This document shows positions 1 through 8,333 of a DNA stretch of 64,000 nt, in pieces. The stretch comes from an uncultured Aquimarina sp. GTDB lineage: Bacteria; Bacteroidota; Bacteroidia; Flavobacteriales; Flavobacteriaceae. The position numbers were made by a program, and so were the translations under genes. The stretch covers positions 1-64,000 of the forward strand of contig CANMLG010000006.1 of NCBI GenBank assembly GCA_947498765.1. The letters are read 5' to 3'. The notes below the pieces were generated by a model. It was not told where the DNA came from. It worked only from the letters and a program-made list of their open reading frames with translations, and ran no database searches. Position 1 is the first letter of the stretch, and each line of letters opens with the position of its first letter.

Positions 1-36
1 AAAGTAAGGTAGCAACTTAAAATTACTACCTTACTT
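1..36. terminator. Hairpin at the window edge, possible terminator
   Basis: An 11-bp perfect inverted repeat (2-12 pairs with 26-36, 13-nt loop) lies at the start of the window. No strong T-tract follows on the plus strand, so it may be the end of a gene lying to the left or a plain hairpin. Weak evidence. Confidence 0.3.
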
Positions 37-206
37 GTATATTAATCTTTGTAACGATTATTCAGGACGTCACAATTGTCTCAATAGAGGTGTGATCCAA
101 GGTTAAGATATAGATGTTACCTAAATGTTAATGAAACTAATTTTTTATAGTTAAATTGCATATTCAATAGACTTTCGCTGGAAGTAGTATAACTTCTTCT
201 CTAAGA

Positions 207-1565
207 ATGATAAATTACATGAAACAAAAAAGAATTGCCATAGTAGGAAGTGGTCTTGTGGGCTCATTATTAGCTATTTATTTAAGGAAAAGAAATTATC
301 AGATTACTGTTTTTGATCGTAGACCCGATATACGAAAGATAAAGTTTAGTGGGCGTTCTATTAATTTAGCAATGTCTGTTCGCGGTTGGAATGCTTTAGA
401 GGCTATAGGCATTAAAGAAGAAGTTGAAGCATTGGGCACACCGATGTATCATCGTTATATTCATGTGAATGATAAAGATGATTATACTCAGAAATATGGA
501 AAGGATGGAGAAGCAATTTATTCTATATCTCGAGGAGTATTAAATCGAAAAATGATTGATTTAGCAGAAAAGGCTGGTGTGGTATTTAAGTTTGAAGAAA
601 AAGTATGGGATGTAAATTTACCCGAAGCTAAATTATATACAGGTGAAACTGAAAAAGGGGAATGGCAAGAACATGAATTTGATTTAATTTTTGGATGTGA
701 TGGCGCTTTTTCTCGTATTCGCCATAAAATGCAAAGACGTAGTAGGTTTAACTATTCGCAAGATTTTTTAAATACAGGCTACAAAGAATTATCAATTCCT
801 GCTGATACTAATGGAAAACATGTAATAGATCAAAATGCTTTACATATTTGGCCTAGAGGTAAATTTATGCTTATTGCTTTGCCTAATTTAGATGGTAGTT
901 TTACATGCACATTATTTATGCCTCATGAAGGAAAAAACTCTTTTGAAAGTTTAACCACACCAGAAGAAGTTCAAGTATTTTGGCAAACCTATTTTCCTGA
1001 TACGTTACAAATTATGCCAACATTGTTAGAAGATTATATGAATAATCCAACAAGTGCCTTGGTGACTATGAAATGCTACCCTTGGACCTATTGGAATAAA
1101 GTAGCTTTGGTGGGAGATTCGGCTCATGCTGTTGTGCCATTTTATGGACAAGGTATGAATGCAGGTTTTGAAGATGTATTTGAATTAGATAAGATTATTG
1201 AAAAGTTAGGAGATACTAATTGGCAAAATATTTTTGAAACCTATCAAGAAGAGCGCAAACCCAATGCAGATGCCATTGCAGAATTGTCTTACCGTAATTT
1301 TATGGAAATGAGTCAAAAAACGGCTGATCCTAATTTTATACTTCGCAAAAAAATTGAAAAGAAATTTTCGGAACACTATCCAGAATTATGGCAACCTTTA
1401 TATTCACGCGTAACCTTTTCAAATCGACCTTATTCGGAAGCGATTAGCTATGGCGAAGCTCAAGCAAAAATAATGGATCAAGTGATGAAAATAGAAAATA
1501 TTAACCAAAACTGGGATGCGGATTTTATTATGGATTTTATGAAAGAGAAGTCTGTATTTGTTTAA
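207..1565 (+). CDS. kmo: Kynurenine 3-monooxygenase (FAD-dependent)
   Basis: This is a flavoprotein hydroxylase expected to convert L-kynurenine to 3-hydroxykynurenine with NADPH and O2, a step of tryptophan breakdown or de novo NAD synthesis. Visible: an N-terminal FAD-binding Rossmann motif (GSGLVGS, about residues 13-19), a DG motif (DGAFSRIRH, about 169-177) and the second FAD motif GDSAHAVVPFYGQG (about 305-318). The length of 452 residues fits the family. A second ATG at 219 would give a 448-residue protein beginning close to the Rossmann strand and is equally possible. No other kynurenine-pathway gene is in the window. A small acetyltransferase gene follows after 21 bases. Other class A flavin hydroxylases share these motifs, but overall similarity favours KMO. 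Confidence 0.88.
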   Translation: MINYMKQKRIAIVGSGLVGSLLAIYLRKRNYQITVFDRRPDIRKIKFSGRSINLAMSVRGWNALEAIGIKEEVEALGTPMYHRYIHVNDKDDYTQKYGKDGEAIYSISRGVLNRKMIDLAEKAGVVFKFEEKVWDVNLPEAKLYTGETEKGEWQEHEFDLIFGCDGAFSRIRHKMQRRSRFNYSQDFLNTGYKELSIPADTNGKHVIDQNALHIWPRGKFMLIALPNLDGSFTCTLFMPHEGKNSFESLTTPEEVQVFWQTYFPDTLQIMPTLLEDYMNNPTSALVTMKCYPWTYWNKVALVGDSAHAVVPFYGQGMNAGFEDVFELDKIIEKLGDTNWQNIFETYQEERKPNADAIAELSYRNFMEMSQKTADPNFILRKKIEKKFSEHYPELWQPLYSRVTFSNRPYSEAISYGEAQAKIMDQVMKIENINQNWDADFIMDFMKEKSVFV

Positions 1566-1586
1566 GTGACTTATAAATTTTGATTA

Positions 1587-2024
1587 ATGAAAAGTAAGTT
1601 TGTTTGCCTTAATTCTGAATTATACAATCAAGCATTTCAATTGAGAAAGAAGCTGTTTTTTAAAGATTTTAGTAATGCAGATGAGTTATTAAAAGATGAT
1701 TTTGAAAAAAACAGTTATCATTTAGTAATTGAAAGGAATACTATAGTAGTTGGTACTGGTAGGCTTACAATTATTGAAGATAATATAGGTGTAATTTCTC
1801 AAATGGCAATAACCACTGATTTTCAACGTCAAGGAGTAGGGAGAAAAATAATGGCTCTTTTATTGGAAAAATGTAGTGAGCTAAAAGTGACCAAAGTAAT
1901 ACTAAGTGCCCGAATAACGGCTTTATCATTTTATGAAAATTTCGATTTTGAAGTTATTGGAAAAGTTTATCCTTCAAAAAAAACAGGGGTATTGCATCAA
2001 CAAATGCAATTATTGTTAAAATGA
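1587..2024 (+). CDS. GNAT family N-acetyltransferase
   Basis: A 145-residue soluble protein of the GCN5-related acetyltransferase fold. The acetyl-CoA binding segment is visible as a beta strand ending in ISQMAI followed by QRQGVGRKIM (about residues 71-90), the classical Q/RxxGxG/A loop. The C-terminal part (SFYENFDFEVIG) is the usual last strand region. It acetylates an amine of unknown identity using acetyl-CoA in the cytoplasm. It starts 21 bases after the kmo-like gene on the same strand, so the two may be cotranscribed. The substrate cannot be deduced. Confidence 0.85.
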   Translation: MKSKFVCLNSELYNQAFQLRKKLFFKDFSNADELLKDDFEKNSYHLVIERNTIVVGTGRLTIIEDNIGVISQMAITTDFQRQGVGRKIMALLLEKCSELKVTKVILSARITALSFYENFDFEVIGKVYPSKKTGVLHQQMQLLLK

Positions 2025-2085
2025 AGGATATTATTATCTGTTTTTAATGCTATCCATATTAATAATGTAATCTCTTTTTAAATAT

Positions 2086-2123
2086 AAAAAACCTTGTTAA
2101 AGTGCAGTTTTAATAGGTTTTTT
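2086..2123 (+). terminator. Intrinsic terminator after the GNAT gene
   Basis: The inverted repeat AAAAAACCT / AGGTTTTTT (2086-2094 with 2115-2123), with extra pairing in its loop (TTAAA/TTTAA) and a T-run on the right arm, lies about 60 bases downstream of the acetyltransferase stop codon. Confidence 0.6.
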
Positions 2124-2221
2124 TATATTCAGAGGTATGTCTAGGTTTTGATTAAGTGCTTTTTTAATAAAAAAAACATACATAACTATTTGGTTATAAG
2201 TGTAATTTGTTTTTTATTTGT

Positions 2222-2245
2222 AGTGTACTAGTAATCTAATACACT
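2222..2245 (+). promoter_or_regulatory. Candidate operator for the YtrA-type GntR regulator
   Basis: The inverted repeat AGTGTA-N12-TACACT ends five bases before the start codon of the first gene of an operon that includes a GntR-family repressor. YtrA-subfamily regulators usually repress their own ABC transporter operon from inverted repeats of this general layout. Binding by the encoded regulator is an inference from position and symmetry. Confidence 0.45.
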
Positions 2246-2250
2246 TAAAA

Positions 2251-3090
2251 ATGATCACATTTAAAGATTATAATTTTTATTATAAAAAGGATAAGCCTTT
2301 GTTTCGGCAATTTAATTTTAAATTAGAAAAAGGAAAGGTTTATGGTTTATTTGGCGAAAATGGGAGTGGGAAGACCACACTTTTAAATGCTATATGCGGG
2401 CTAAATTTTCCTAAAAAAGGAGAACTTTTAGTAAATGATTTTAAGCCAAAGGAGCGCCATCCATCATTTTTAAAGAATATTTTTTTTGTGCCCGATAGCA
2501 TAAAACTTCCAAAAGTTAAGAAGAGTCATTTCTTGGCCATTTATACGAGTTATTATCCAAATTTTTCACATGCTGATTTTGATCACTTTTTAAAAGCCTT
2601 TTCAATTTCTGATAAGGAAAAGCCTTATGAATTATCATTTGGACAGCAGAAAAAATTTTATTTAGCTTTTGCATTAGCTTGTAATACAAGCTTGATATTA
2701 ATGGACGAGCCTACAAATGGATTAGATATTCCTTCTAAAAATCAATTTAGGAAAATTTTGGCTTCATTGATGAATGATGAAAAAACCATTATTATTTCGA
2801 CACATCAGGCAAGGGATTTGGAGCAAGTAATTGATCATATTTTAGTACTTAATAAAAATGAATTGTTAATAAATCAAAGTGTTTATGAAATTACGGATAA
2901 AATAGCTTTTAATTTTTATACGAGTAAACCAGCATATATGGATCAGGTAGTTTTGTGTGAAGAAACTATTGGGGGATATAAAGTAATGGAAAAAAATATA
3001 GAACAATTTCAGACTGAATTGGATATTGAACAGTTGGTAAATGCATGTTTTTTAGAGCCAGATAGGATAGTGAAGAGTTTAAAAAATTAA
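2251..3090 (+). CDS. ABC transporter ATP-binding protein
   Basis: A 279-residue cytoplasmic ATPase subunit. Walker A GENGSGKT is at residues 35-42, the signature is LSFGQQ (about 128-133; the family consensus is LSGGQ), Walker B LILMDEP is at about 148-154, and the H-loop histidine is in STHQA. The roughly 80-residue tail after the nucleotide-binding domain is typical of exporters paired with a separate permease. It is the first gene of a four-gene run: the permease follows after 10 bases, then an overlapping GntR regulator. Known YtrA-regulated ABC systems respond to envelope stress or antibiotics, so an export or envelope-protection role is likely but unproven. Confidence 0.85.
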   Translation: MITFKDYNFYYKKDKPLFRQFNFKLEKGKVYGLFGENGSGKTTLLNAICGLNFPKKGELLVNDFKPKERHPSFLKNIFFVPDSIKLPKVKKSHFLAIYTSYYPNFSHADFDHFLKAFSISDKEKPYELSFGQQKKFYLAFALACNTSLILMDEPTNGLDIPSKNQFRKILASLMNDEKTIIISTHQARDLEQVIDHILVLNKNELLINQSVYEITDKIAFNFYTSKPAYMDQVVLCEETIGGYKVMEKNIEQFQTELDIEQLVNACFLEPDRIVKSLKN

Positions 3091-3100
3091 AGAAGAAAAA

Positions 3101-3901
3101 ATGAATGATATATTTAATTTAAAAAGGTTTTTAAATCTTTTTAGGCAGCTGTATTACGAAAAAGGTAAAAGTTTATTATTGGGTTTTGGATTATTATTTT
3201 TAATAAGCTCTTTTATTATGAGTACTGTGATATTTGAACCCAAGATTTATTTTGTATTTAGATGGTTGGTGTTTGGTATTGTTGTTTTTGGAGGAGTACA
3301 TTTGTTTATCTATATTTTATTTAAACAAACTTTTAAGGGTGAAGAAAAGTTGACCTCACTATTAATATTGCCAAATTCGAATTTTGAAAAATGGGTATTT
3401 CAAAGTATTTGTGTAGTTGTTGTTAGCTTTGTTGTACTGTTAATAACGTTTAAAGGTTTGGAAATAGCGTTATTTTATGTGTTAGAAAATTATAGTATTG
3501 ATAAGTACTTGTCTTTACCCGAAACCTATTTACCTATAGAACATTATAAGAGTGAAGTATTGGTTTTTTTAATTTTAACATATGTATCCTGTATTTATTA
3601 TATGATTGATTTGAGTCAAGGAAGTATAAATAAAAGAATTAAAATTTGGATTTACCCTACTATTTTTATTGCCTTTAATTATGTATTAAAATACTTTTTT
3701 TTCAAAGATACCTTAGCAAAAAATTCATGGTTTCAATACCCATTTACAGATTTTTTCTTTAAAAATGAGTCTGAAAAACATGAAGACTATCTGGTGACTA
3801 CGGGTTTAAGTCATATAGATATTGTTATATATATACTGTTACCAATACTGTTACTATCATTAGCCATTTATTATTTCAAATTAAAAGAGAAAGAGGTATG
3901 A
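3101..3901 (+). CDS. ABC transporter membrane subunit (putative)
   Basis: A 266-residue hydrophobic protein with about six predicted membrane-spanning stretches (for example around residues 24-45, 50-75, 97-120, 152-170, 183-198 and 240-258) and no recognisable soluble domain. It starts 10 bases after the ATP-binding subunit, and its stop overlaps the start of the GntR gene, so it is most likely the permease partner of that ATPase. Sequence alone does not indicate a substrate. The last residues (KLKEKEV) form a short positively charged cytoplasmic tail. Confidence 0.7.
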   Translation: MNDIFNLKRFLNLFRQLYYEKGKSLLLGFGLLFLISSFIMSTVIFEPKIYFVFRWLVFGIVVFGGVHLFIYILFKQTFKGEEKLTSLLILPNSNFEKWVFQSICVVVVSFVVLLITFKGLEIALFYVLENYSIDKYLSLPETYLPIEHYKSEVLVFLILTYVSCIYYMIDLSQGSINKRIKIWIYPTIFIAFNYVLKYFFFKDTLAKNSWFQYPFTDFFFKNESEKHEDYLVTTGLSHIDIVIYILLPILLLSLAIYYFKLKEKEV

Positions 3902-4284
3902 GTGGGTCATTTAAAAAAAGCACCTCTATTTATCTACAAATAGCCGAAAGTATTTGTGATAAAATTCTTTTAAAGGAATATTTGGAAGAAGAAAAAATTC
4001 CAAGCATACGGGATATGGCTGTAAAATTGGAAGTTAACCCTAATACGGTGCAACGTTCTTATGAATGGTTGCAACAAAATGAAATTATTTTTACTAAAAG
4101 AGGCTTAGGTTATTTTGTTTCAGAAAAAGCAACAACTAAAGTTATGGAAATAAAAAGAAATCAATTTGTAGAACATGTATTACCTAGCGTATTTAAAAAC
4201 ATGGAATTATTACAAATTGATATACATCAATTTGAAGAGCGATATATGAATTACTTAAAGGATAAAACAAATGAAAATAAGTAA
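3898..4284 (+). CDS. GntR family transcriptional regulator (YtrA-type)
   Basis: A 128-residue DNA-binding protein. The N-terminal winged helix-turn-helix (about residues 10-75) contains the GntR-typical IPSIRDMAVKLEVNPNTVQRSY recognition region and a wing ending in GLGYFV. The C-terminal part is only about 45 residues, which places it in the YtrA subfamily: these lack a large effector domain and sit in ABC transporter operons. Its ATG overlaps the permease stop by four bases, indicating translational coupling. It probably represses this operon through the palindrome at 2222-2245. Confidence 0.88.
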   Translation: MSGSFKKSTSIYLQIAESICDKILLKEYLEEEKIPSIRDMAVKLEVNPNTVQRSYEWLQQNEIIFTKRGLGYFVSEKATTKVMEIKRNQFVEHVLPSVFKNMELLQIDIHQFEERYMNYLKDKTNENK

Positions 4285-4927
4285 GCTATTAATACTGATT
4301 TTAACAGCATTTATTTGTTCTGCATTGGTATATGAAAAAGTAGTATTGAAATCAGAATATGATAAAATAGACAAGAGTTCTCGTTTTGGACAGTATAAAT
4401 ATACAGATGAATACGAGCACTTTTCACATGTAGTAGTTAATGGAAATAATCAAGGTTTGGTAAGTTTTTATCAAAAGGGAACCACTTTGATAAAGTATAA
4501 GGATAATATGAAAGAGAAGTTTACAACAAGAATAAATAAGGATACGCTTTATTTAGATTTTGATAAAAGTTTACTTTCTAATTTGGCTAAACTTGATCGT
4601 TATAAGCGGGTAGTTGTTTTTTATGATACGCTTCAGTCTATACAATTCACAAATTCTAATATTTATATTCAAGCAAATAAATTAAAAACATTAAAAGCTA
4701 ATGGAAAAGGGGCTAGTGACTTTTGTTTACACGGAAGTAAATTAGATAGTTTGATTTATAATACGACCGATGATAATACAACACATTTTAATTATGGTAA
4801 TCCTTCACATATTGACAACTTAATAATTAAGGCAAGTGGTGATAGTAAAGTTTGGTTGAAAAATTTGATAACAAAAAAAGATGTAATAACTAAATCTGAT
4901 AATGCATTTGTAGACTACAATAAATAA
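4271..4927 (+). CDS. Hypothetical exported or membrane-anchored protein
   Basis: A 218-residue protein with an N-terminal hydrophobic segment (about residues 5-22) followed by a non-cytoplasmic region rich in short beta strands, asparagine and threonine. The repeated strand-turn pattern (for example VFYDTLQSIQFTNSNIYIQ) resembles the head domain of DUF2807-type putative adhesins, a weak resemblance judged by eye. It overlaps the 3' end of the GntR gene by 14 bases, so it is almost certainly part of the ABC-GntR operon and may act at the envelope with the transporter. The function is not recognised. Confidence 0.6.
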   Translation: MKISKLLILILTAFICSALVYEKVVLKSEYDKIDKSSRFGQYKYTDEYEHFSHVVVNGNNQGLVSFYQKGTTLIKYKDNMKEKFTTRINKDTLYLDFDKSLLSNLAKLDRYKRVVVFYDTLQSIQFTNSNIYIQANKLKTLKANGKGASDFCLHGSKLDSLIYNTTDDNTTHFNYGNPSHIDNLIIKASGDSKVWLKNLITKKDVITKSDNAFVDYNK

Positions 4928-4980
4928 GCATTGAAGTCTATAAAAGGCGAAAAATACTAACACAAATAACATATTAAATC

Positions 4981-5841
4981 ATGAAAAAACTCATTTTAAC
5001 ATCAATTACATTTTTAAGTCTCATAGTTTCGGGTAAAGCGCAAAGTCATGTCTGGGAAGTGAGTAAAGGGGGTAATAAATTATATTTAGGAGGAACTATC
5101 CACGCATTACGAGCTACGGATTTTCCATTACCTAAAGCCTACGACCAAGCTTTTGAAAAAGCAGATGCCTTGGTTTTTGAAACGGATATGGATGCGCTAA
5201 AAAATCCAGAGGTGGTTCAAAAAATGATGACTCAAGGGGTTTATGCAGATGGAAGTACACTTGAAACTAAATTAAAACCCGAAACTTATACCGAGTTCAA
5301 AAAAGTTTGCGAAACCATGAATATACCCGTAGGCATGGTGCATACATTTAAGCCTTTTATGGCTGTAACTATGATGAGTATGCAAAAATTGATGCAACTA
5401 GGTTTTCAGCCAGGAGGAATTGATCAATTTTATTTTGATAAGGCAACTACTGCTCAAAAGAAAAAATTATATTTTGAAACTCCTGATGAACAAATTACTG
5501 CACTGTTAACTTCGGGTGAGGGTAATGAAGATGATCTAATATTGAAATCATGTGATGATTTAAACAATCTTGAAAGTATGATTAATAAAATGATTGAGGC
5601 TTTAAAGAGTGGAAACACAGATCATTTGGCACAAGAGGCAGAAAGAACCAAAAAAGAATATCCGAACGTATATAAAACCTTGTTAAAAGACCGTAATGAA
5701 AAGTGGTTGGCAAAAATCCCAAGCTATGTAAATTCAAAAGAGGTGGAACTGATATTGGTTGGAGCACTGCATTTATACGGTAACGATGGATTATTGGAGC
5801 AATTAAAAAAACAAGGTTACCAAGTAACAGCACTTAATTAA
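4981..5841 (+). CDS. TraB/GumN family protein
   Basis: A 286-residue protein with a cleavable signal peptide (positive start, hydrophobic core, likely cut after SGKAQ near residue 21). The two family hallmark motifs are present: GGTIHALR near the N-terminus (about residues 38-45) and GALHLYG near the C-terminus (about 261-267), each contributing a conserved histidine. The family is related to the Tiki metalloproteases and is thought to be metal-dependent; the bacterial substrate is unknown. It stands alone, 53 bases after the preceding gene and 78 bases before the S9 peptidase gene. Confidence 0.85.
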   Translation: MKKLILTSITFLSLIVSGKAQSHVWEVSKGGNKLYLGGTIHALRATDFPLPKAYDQAFEKADALVFETDMDALKNPEVVQKMMTQGVYADGSTLETKLKPETYTEFKKVCETMNIPVGMVHTFKPFMAVTMMSMQKLMQLGFQPGGIDQFYFDKATTAQKKKLYFETPDEQITALLTSGEGNEDDLILKSCDDLNNLESMINKMIEALKSGNTDHLAQEAERTKKEYPNVYKTLLKDRNEKWLAKIPSYVNSKEVELILVGALHLYGNDGLLEQLKKQGYQVTALN

Positions 5842-5919
5842 AGCTTTTTTGTATTTCTTATTTACAGAAGGAGCAAAACAACGAAGAATATTCTTAATTA
5901 AATTGTAAATCAATACATT

Positions 5920-7908
5920 ATGAAAAAAGTAATTATTGGACTGGGATTGCTATGCGTATATCAAATGGGTAATGCTCAAGAGGCAATAAAAGAATTACCA
6001 GGTAAACCTGAATTAGTTTCTTCAGAGCAAACTTTGGCAAAGTTAGCTGCCGCAGAAAAAGGAGATTACAAGTATACAGTAGAAGATTATTTTAAAAAAC
6101 CAGCGCAAAGTGAATTTCAACTTTCTCCAAATGGAAATTATTTGTCTTATCGTCAACGTGATACTAATGGAAAAAGACATGTGTTTATAAAAGACATTAA
6201 TACAAAAAAGACCACTTTAGTGTTAAAGGAAACCGAAGATTTGATTCGGTACTATGGTTGGGCAAATAATAATCGTTTGTTGTACATTAAAGACAATGCA
6301 GGTGATGAAAATCATCATTTGTTTGCTGTAGATATTGATGGTGAGAATAATAAAGAATTAACACCATTTAAAGGAGTAAAGGTCATGTTTAAAAGTGAAT
6401 TGCCAGATCAGGAGGATTATATAATAATTTTAATGAATAAAACGAATCCTCAAATATTTGAGCCATTTAAAATTAATATTAAAACTGGAGCCTTAGAAAA
6501 GCTGTTTGAAAATACAGATATGTTTAATCCAGTTGATGAATATTATTTTGATAAAAATGGAGATTTAAAAGCCTATTCCCGAAAAGAACAAGTAACAGAG
6601 AAAGTATTGTACTACCGTAGTTCAAAAGATGCTCCATTTGAAAAAGTAATTCAAACTAATTGGAATCAAAATTTTTATATGCTAGACTTTGATCATACTG
6701 GCAAGTATCCTAATGGAGCTTATATGATTTCGACATTGGAAACTAATACCAATGAGGTGGTGTTGTATGATTTAAAAGAAAAAAGGGTAATCAAAAAAAT
6801 GTTTCATGATTCAACTTTTGATGTAAGCTCTTGGAGGTATTCTAAAAAGAGAAATTATGAAATTGATTTTTTCTATTACAACGGTGAAAAGCAGGTATAT
6901 GTTCCTGTAAGCGAAACTTATAAAAAAATGCATAAACGTTTTACTTCAGAATTTCCTGATAAAGAATATCAAATTACAAGTGTTACCAAAAATGAAGATA
7001 AATATTTACTTTATATAACAAGTGATAAGTTATATGGGACATATTATTTTTATGATCAGCAAAAAGATACTATTGAAGAATTGTTCAATTTAATGCCACA
7101 ATTAAAACCAGTTGAAATGGCAGAAATGCGCCCCATAAAATTTAAAAGTCGTGATGGCTTGGATATCTATGGATATTTAACTATTCCTAAAGATAGTAAA
7201 GAAAAAAAAGTTCCTTTAATAGTAAATCCACATGGAGGGCCATATGGACCAAGAGATTTATGGCGATTTAATCCAGAAACTCAATTATTTGCTAGTCGAG
7301 GATATGCTACACTTCAAATCAATTATCGCGGTTCTGGAGGTTATGGGAAAAAGTTTTTCACGGCAGGATTTAAACAGATTGGTCGTAAAATGTTAGATGA
7401 TTTAGAGGATGGAGTTGCCTATGCTAAAAGTTTAGGATTTATTGATGAAACCAAAATAGCTATTTATGGAGGAAGTTACGGTGGCTGGGCGGCACTTGGT
7501 GGTTTGGTAAAAACACCAGATTTATATACTTGTGCTGTGGACTATGTAGGGGTTTCAAATTTGTTTACGGTTTTTAAATCGTTTCCAGTATATTGGAAAC
7601 CCTATTTAAAGCAGATGTACGAAATGATGTATGATCCAGAAAACCCTGAAGAAGTTGAAATAATGAAAGCGATATCACCAGCCTTAAATGCAGAAAAAAT
7701 TACAAAACCTTTATTTGTGGTACAAGGAGCTAATGACCCAAGAGTGAATATTGATGAGTCTGACCAAATAGTTGAAAATTTACGAAAAAGAAATTTTGAT
7801 GTGCCATATATGGTTAAATATAACGAAGGTCATGGCTTTAGTCACGAGGAGAATCAAATTCATTTTTATAAAACAATGATGGGGTTTTTTGCACAAAATT
7901 TGAAGTAG
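5920..7908 (+). CDS. S9 family prolyl oligopeptidase-like peptidase
   Basis: A 662-residue exported serine peptidase. The signal peptide covers about residues 1-19 (ending MGNAQ). A WD/beta-propeller-like N-terminal domain spans about residues 40-400, and an alpha/beta hydrolase domain fills the last 260 residues. The triad is visible: nucleophile Ser in GGSYGGW (near residue 518), Asp in GANDPRV (near 606) and His in EGHGFSH (near 637). This layout is that of DPP-like or acylaminoacyl-peptidase-like S9 enzymes, which trim peptides in the periplasm of Bacteroidetes. It lies in the same direction as the TraB/GumN gene, but a 78-base gap leaves operon membership open. Confidence 0.9.
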   Translation: MKKVIIGLGLLCVYQMGNAQEAIKELPGKPELVSSEQTLAKLAAAEKGDYKYTVEDYFKKPAQSEFQLSPNGNYLSYRQRDTNGKRHVFIKDINTKKTTLVLKETEDLIRYYGWANNNRLLYIKDNAGDENHHLFAVDIDGENNKELTPFKGVKVMFKSELPDQEDYIIILMNKTNPQIFEPFKINIKTGALEKLFENTDMFNPVDEYYFDKNGDLKAYSRKEQVTEKVLYYRSSKDAPFEKVIQTNWNQNFYMLDFDHTGKYPNGAYMISTLETNTNEVVLYDLKEKRVIKKMFHDSTFDVSSWRYSKKRNYEIDFFYYNGEKQVYVPVSETYKKMHKRFTSEFPDKEYQITSVTKNEDKYLLYITSDKLYGTYYFYDQQKDTIEELFNLMPQLKPVEMAEMRPIKFKSRDGLDIYGYLTIPKDSKEKKVPLIVNPHGGPYGPRDLWRFNPETQLFASRGYATLQINYRGSGGYGKKFFTAGFKQIGRKMLDDLEDGVAYAKSLGFIDETKIAIYGGSYGGWAALGGLVKTPDLYTCAVDYVGVSNLFTVFKSFPVYWKPYLKQMYEMMYDPENPEEVEIMKAISPALNAEKITKPLFVVQGANDPRVNIDESDQIVENLRKRNFDVPYMVKYNEGHGFSHEENQIHFYKTMMGFFAQNLK

Positions 7909-8333
7909 CTTAAGCCTAGATTATGTGTCAGAGCTTTGTTATGAGTCTATGATATACAATAAATACTAGTGTTTTCTTAATTTTAAGTCACATGAATAAG
8001 GCAATTATAAATAGTAGACTTTCATATATAAAATCCTAATAGGAATTTAAGAGTTTATTAGTTGTAAAAAAGTGATTCTATACAAAACAGATAAATTACA
8101 TTTAATGTAGTTTATCTGTTTTTATATTTATAGTATTTTAATTATGTGTGTTAGCTTTTGTATAAGAATTTTTGTTTAAAAAAGAGTTGATTGTACGAAA
8201 AAATAGGTGCAATTTAAAGTACTATTTAAATAGATACCGTGTTATACTATAAGCAATGGAATAGGTGATACAACGGTTTTGTTAAAAAATAATTTAATCA
8301 GTTTGTTTTTTAGTTTTTTACGACTAGTAATTT
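7909..8333. other. 425-base intergenic region
   Basis: This AT-rich stretch has no convincing open reading frame. It contains the strong hairpin described at 8084-8122. The rest, from about 8123 to 8333, should hold the promoter of the secreted protease gene, but I see no clear TAnnTTTG box. Confidence 0.6.
8084..8122 (+). terminator. Strong intrinsic terminator
   Basis: An 18-bp stem (8084-8101 with 8105-8122, one G-U wobble, 3-base loop) begins with A-rich and ends with T-rich sequence, so it could work in both directions. It is about 175 bases downstream of the S9 peptidase stop codon and probably ends that transcript. Confidence 0.75.
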
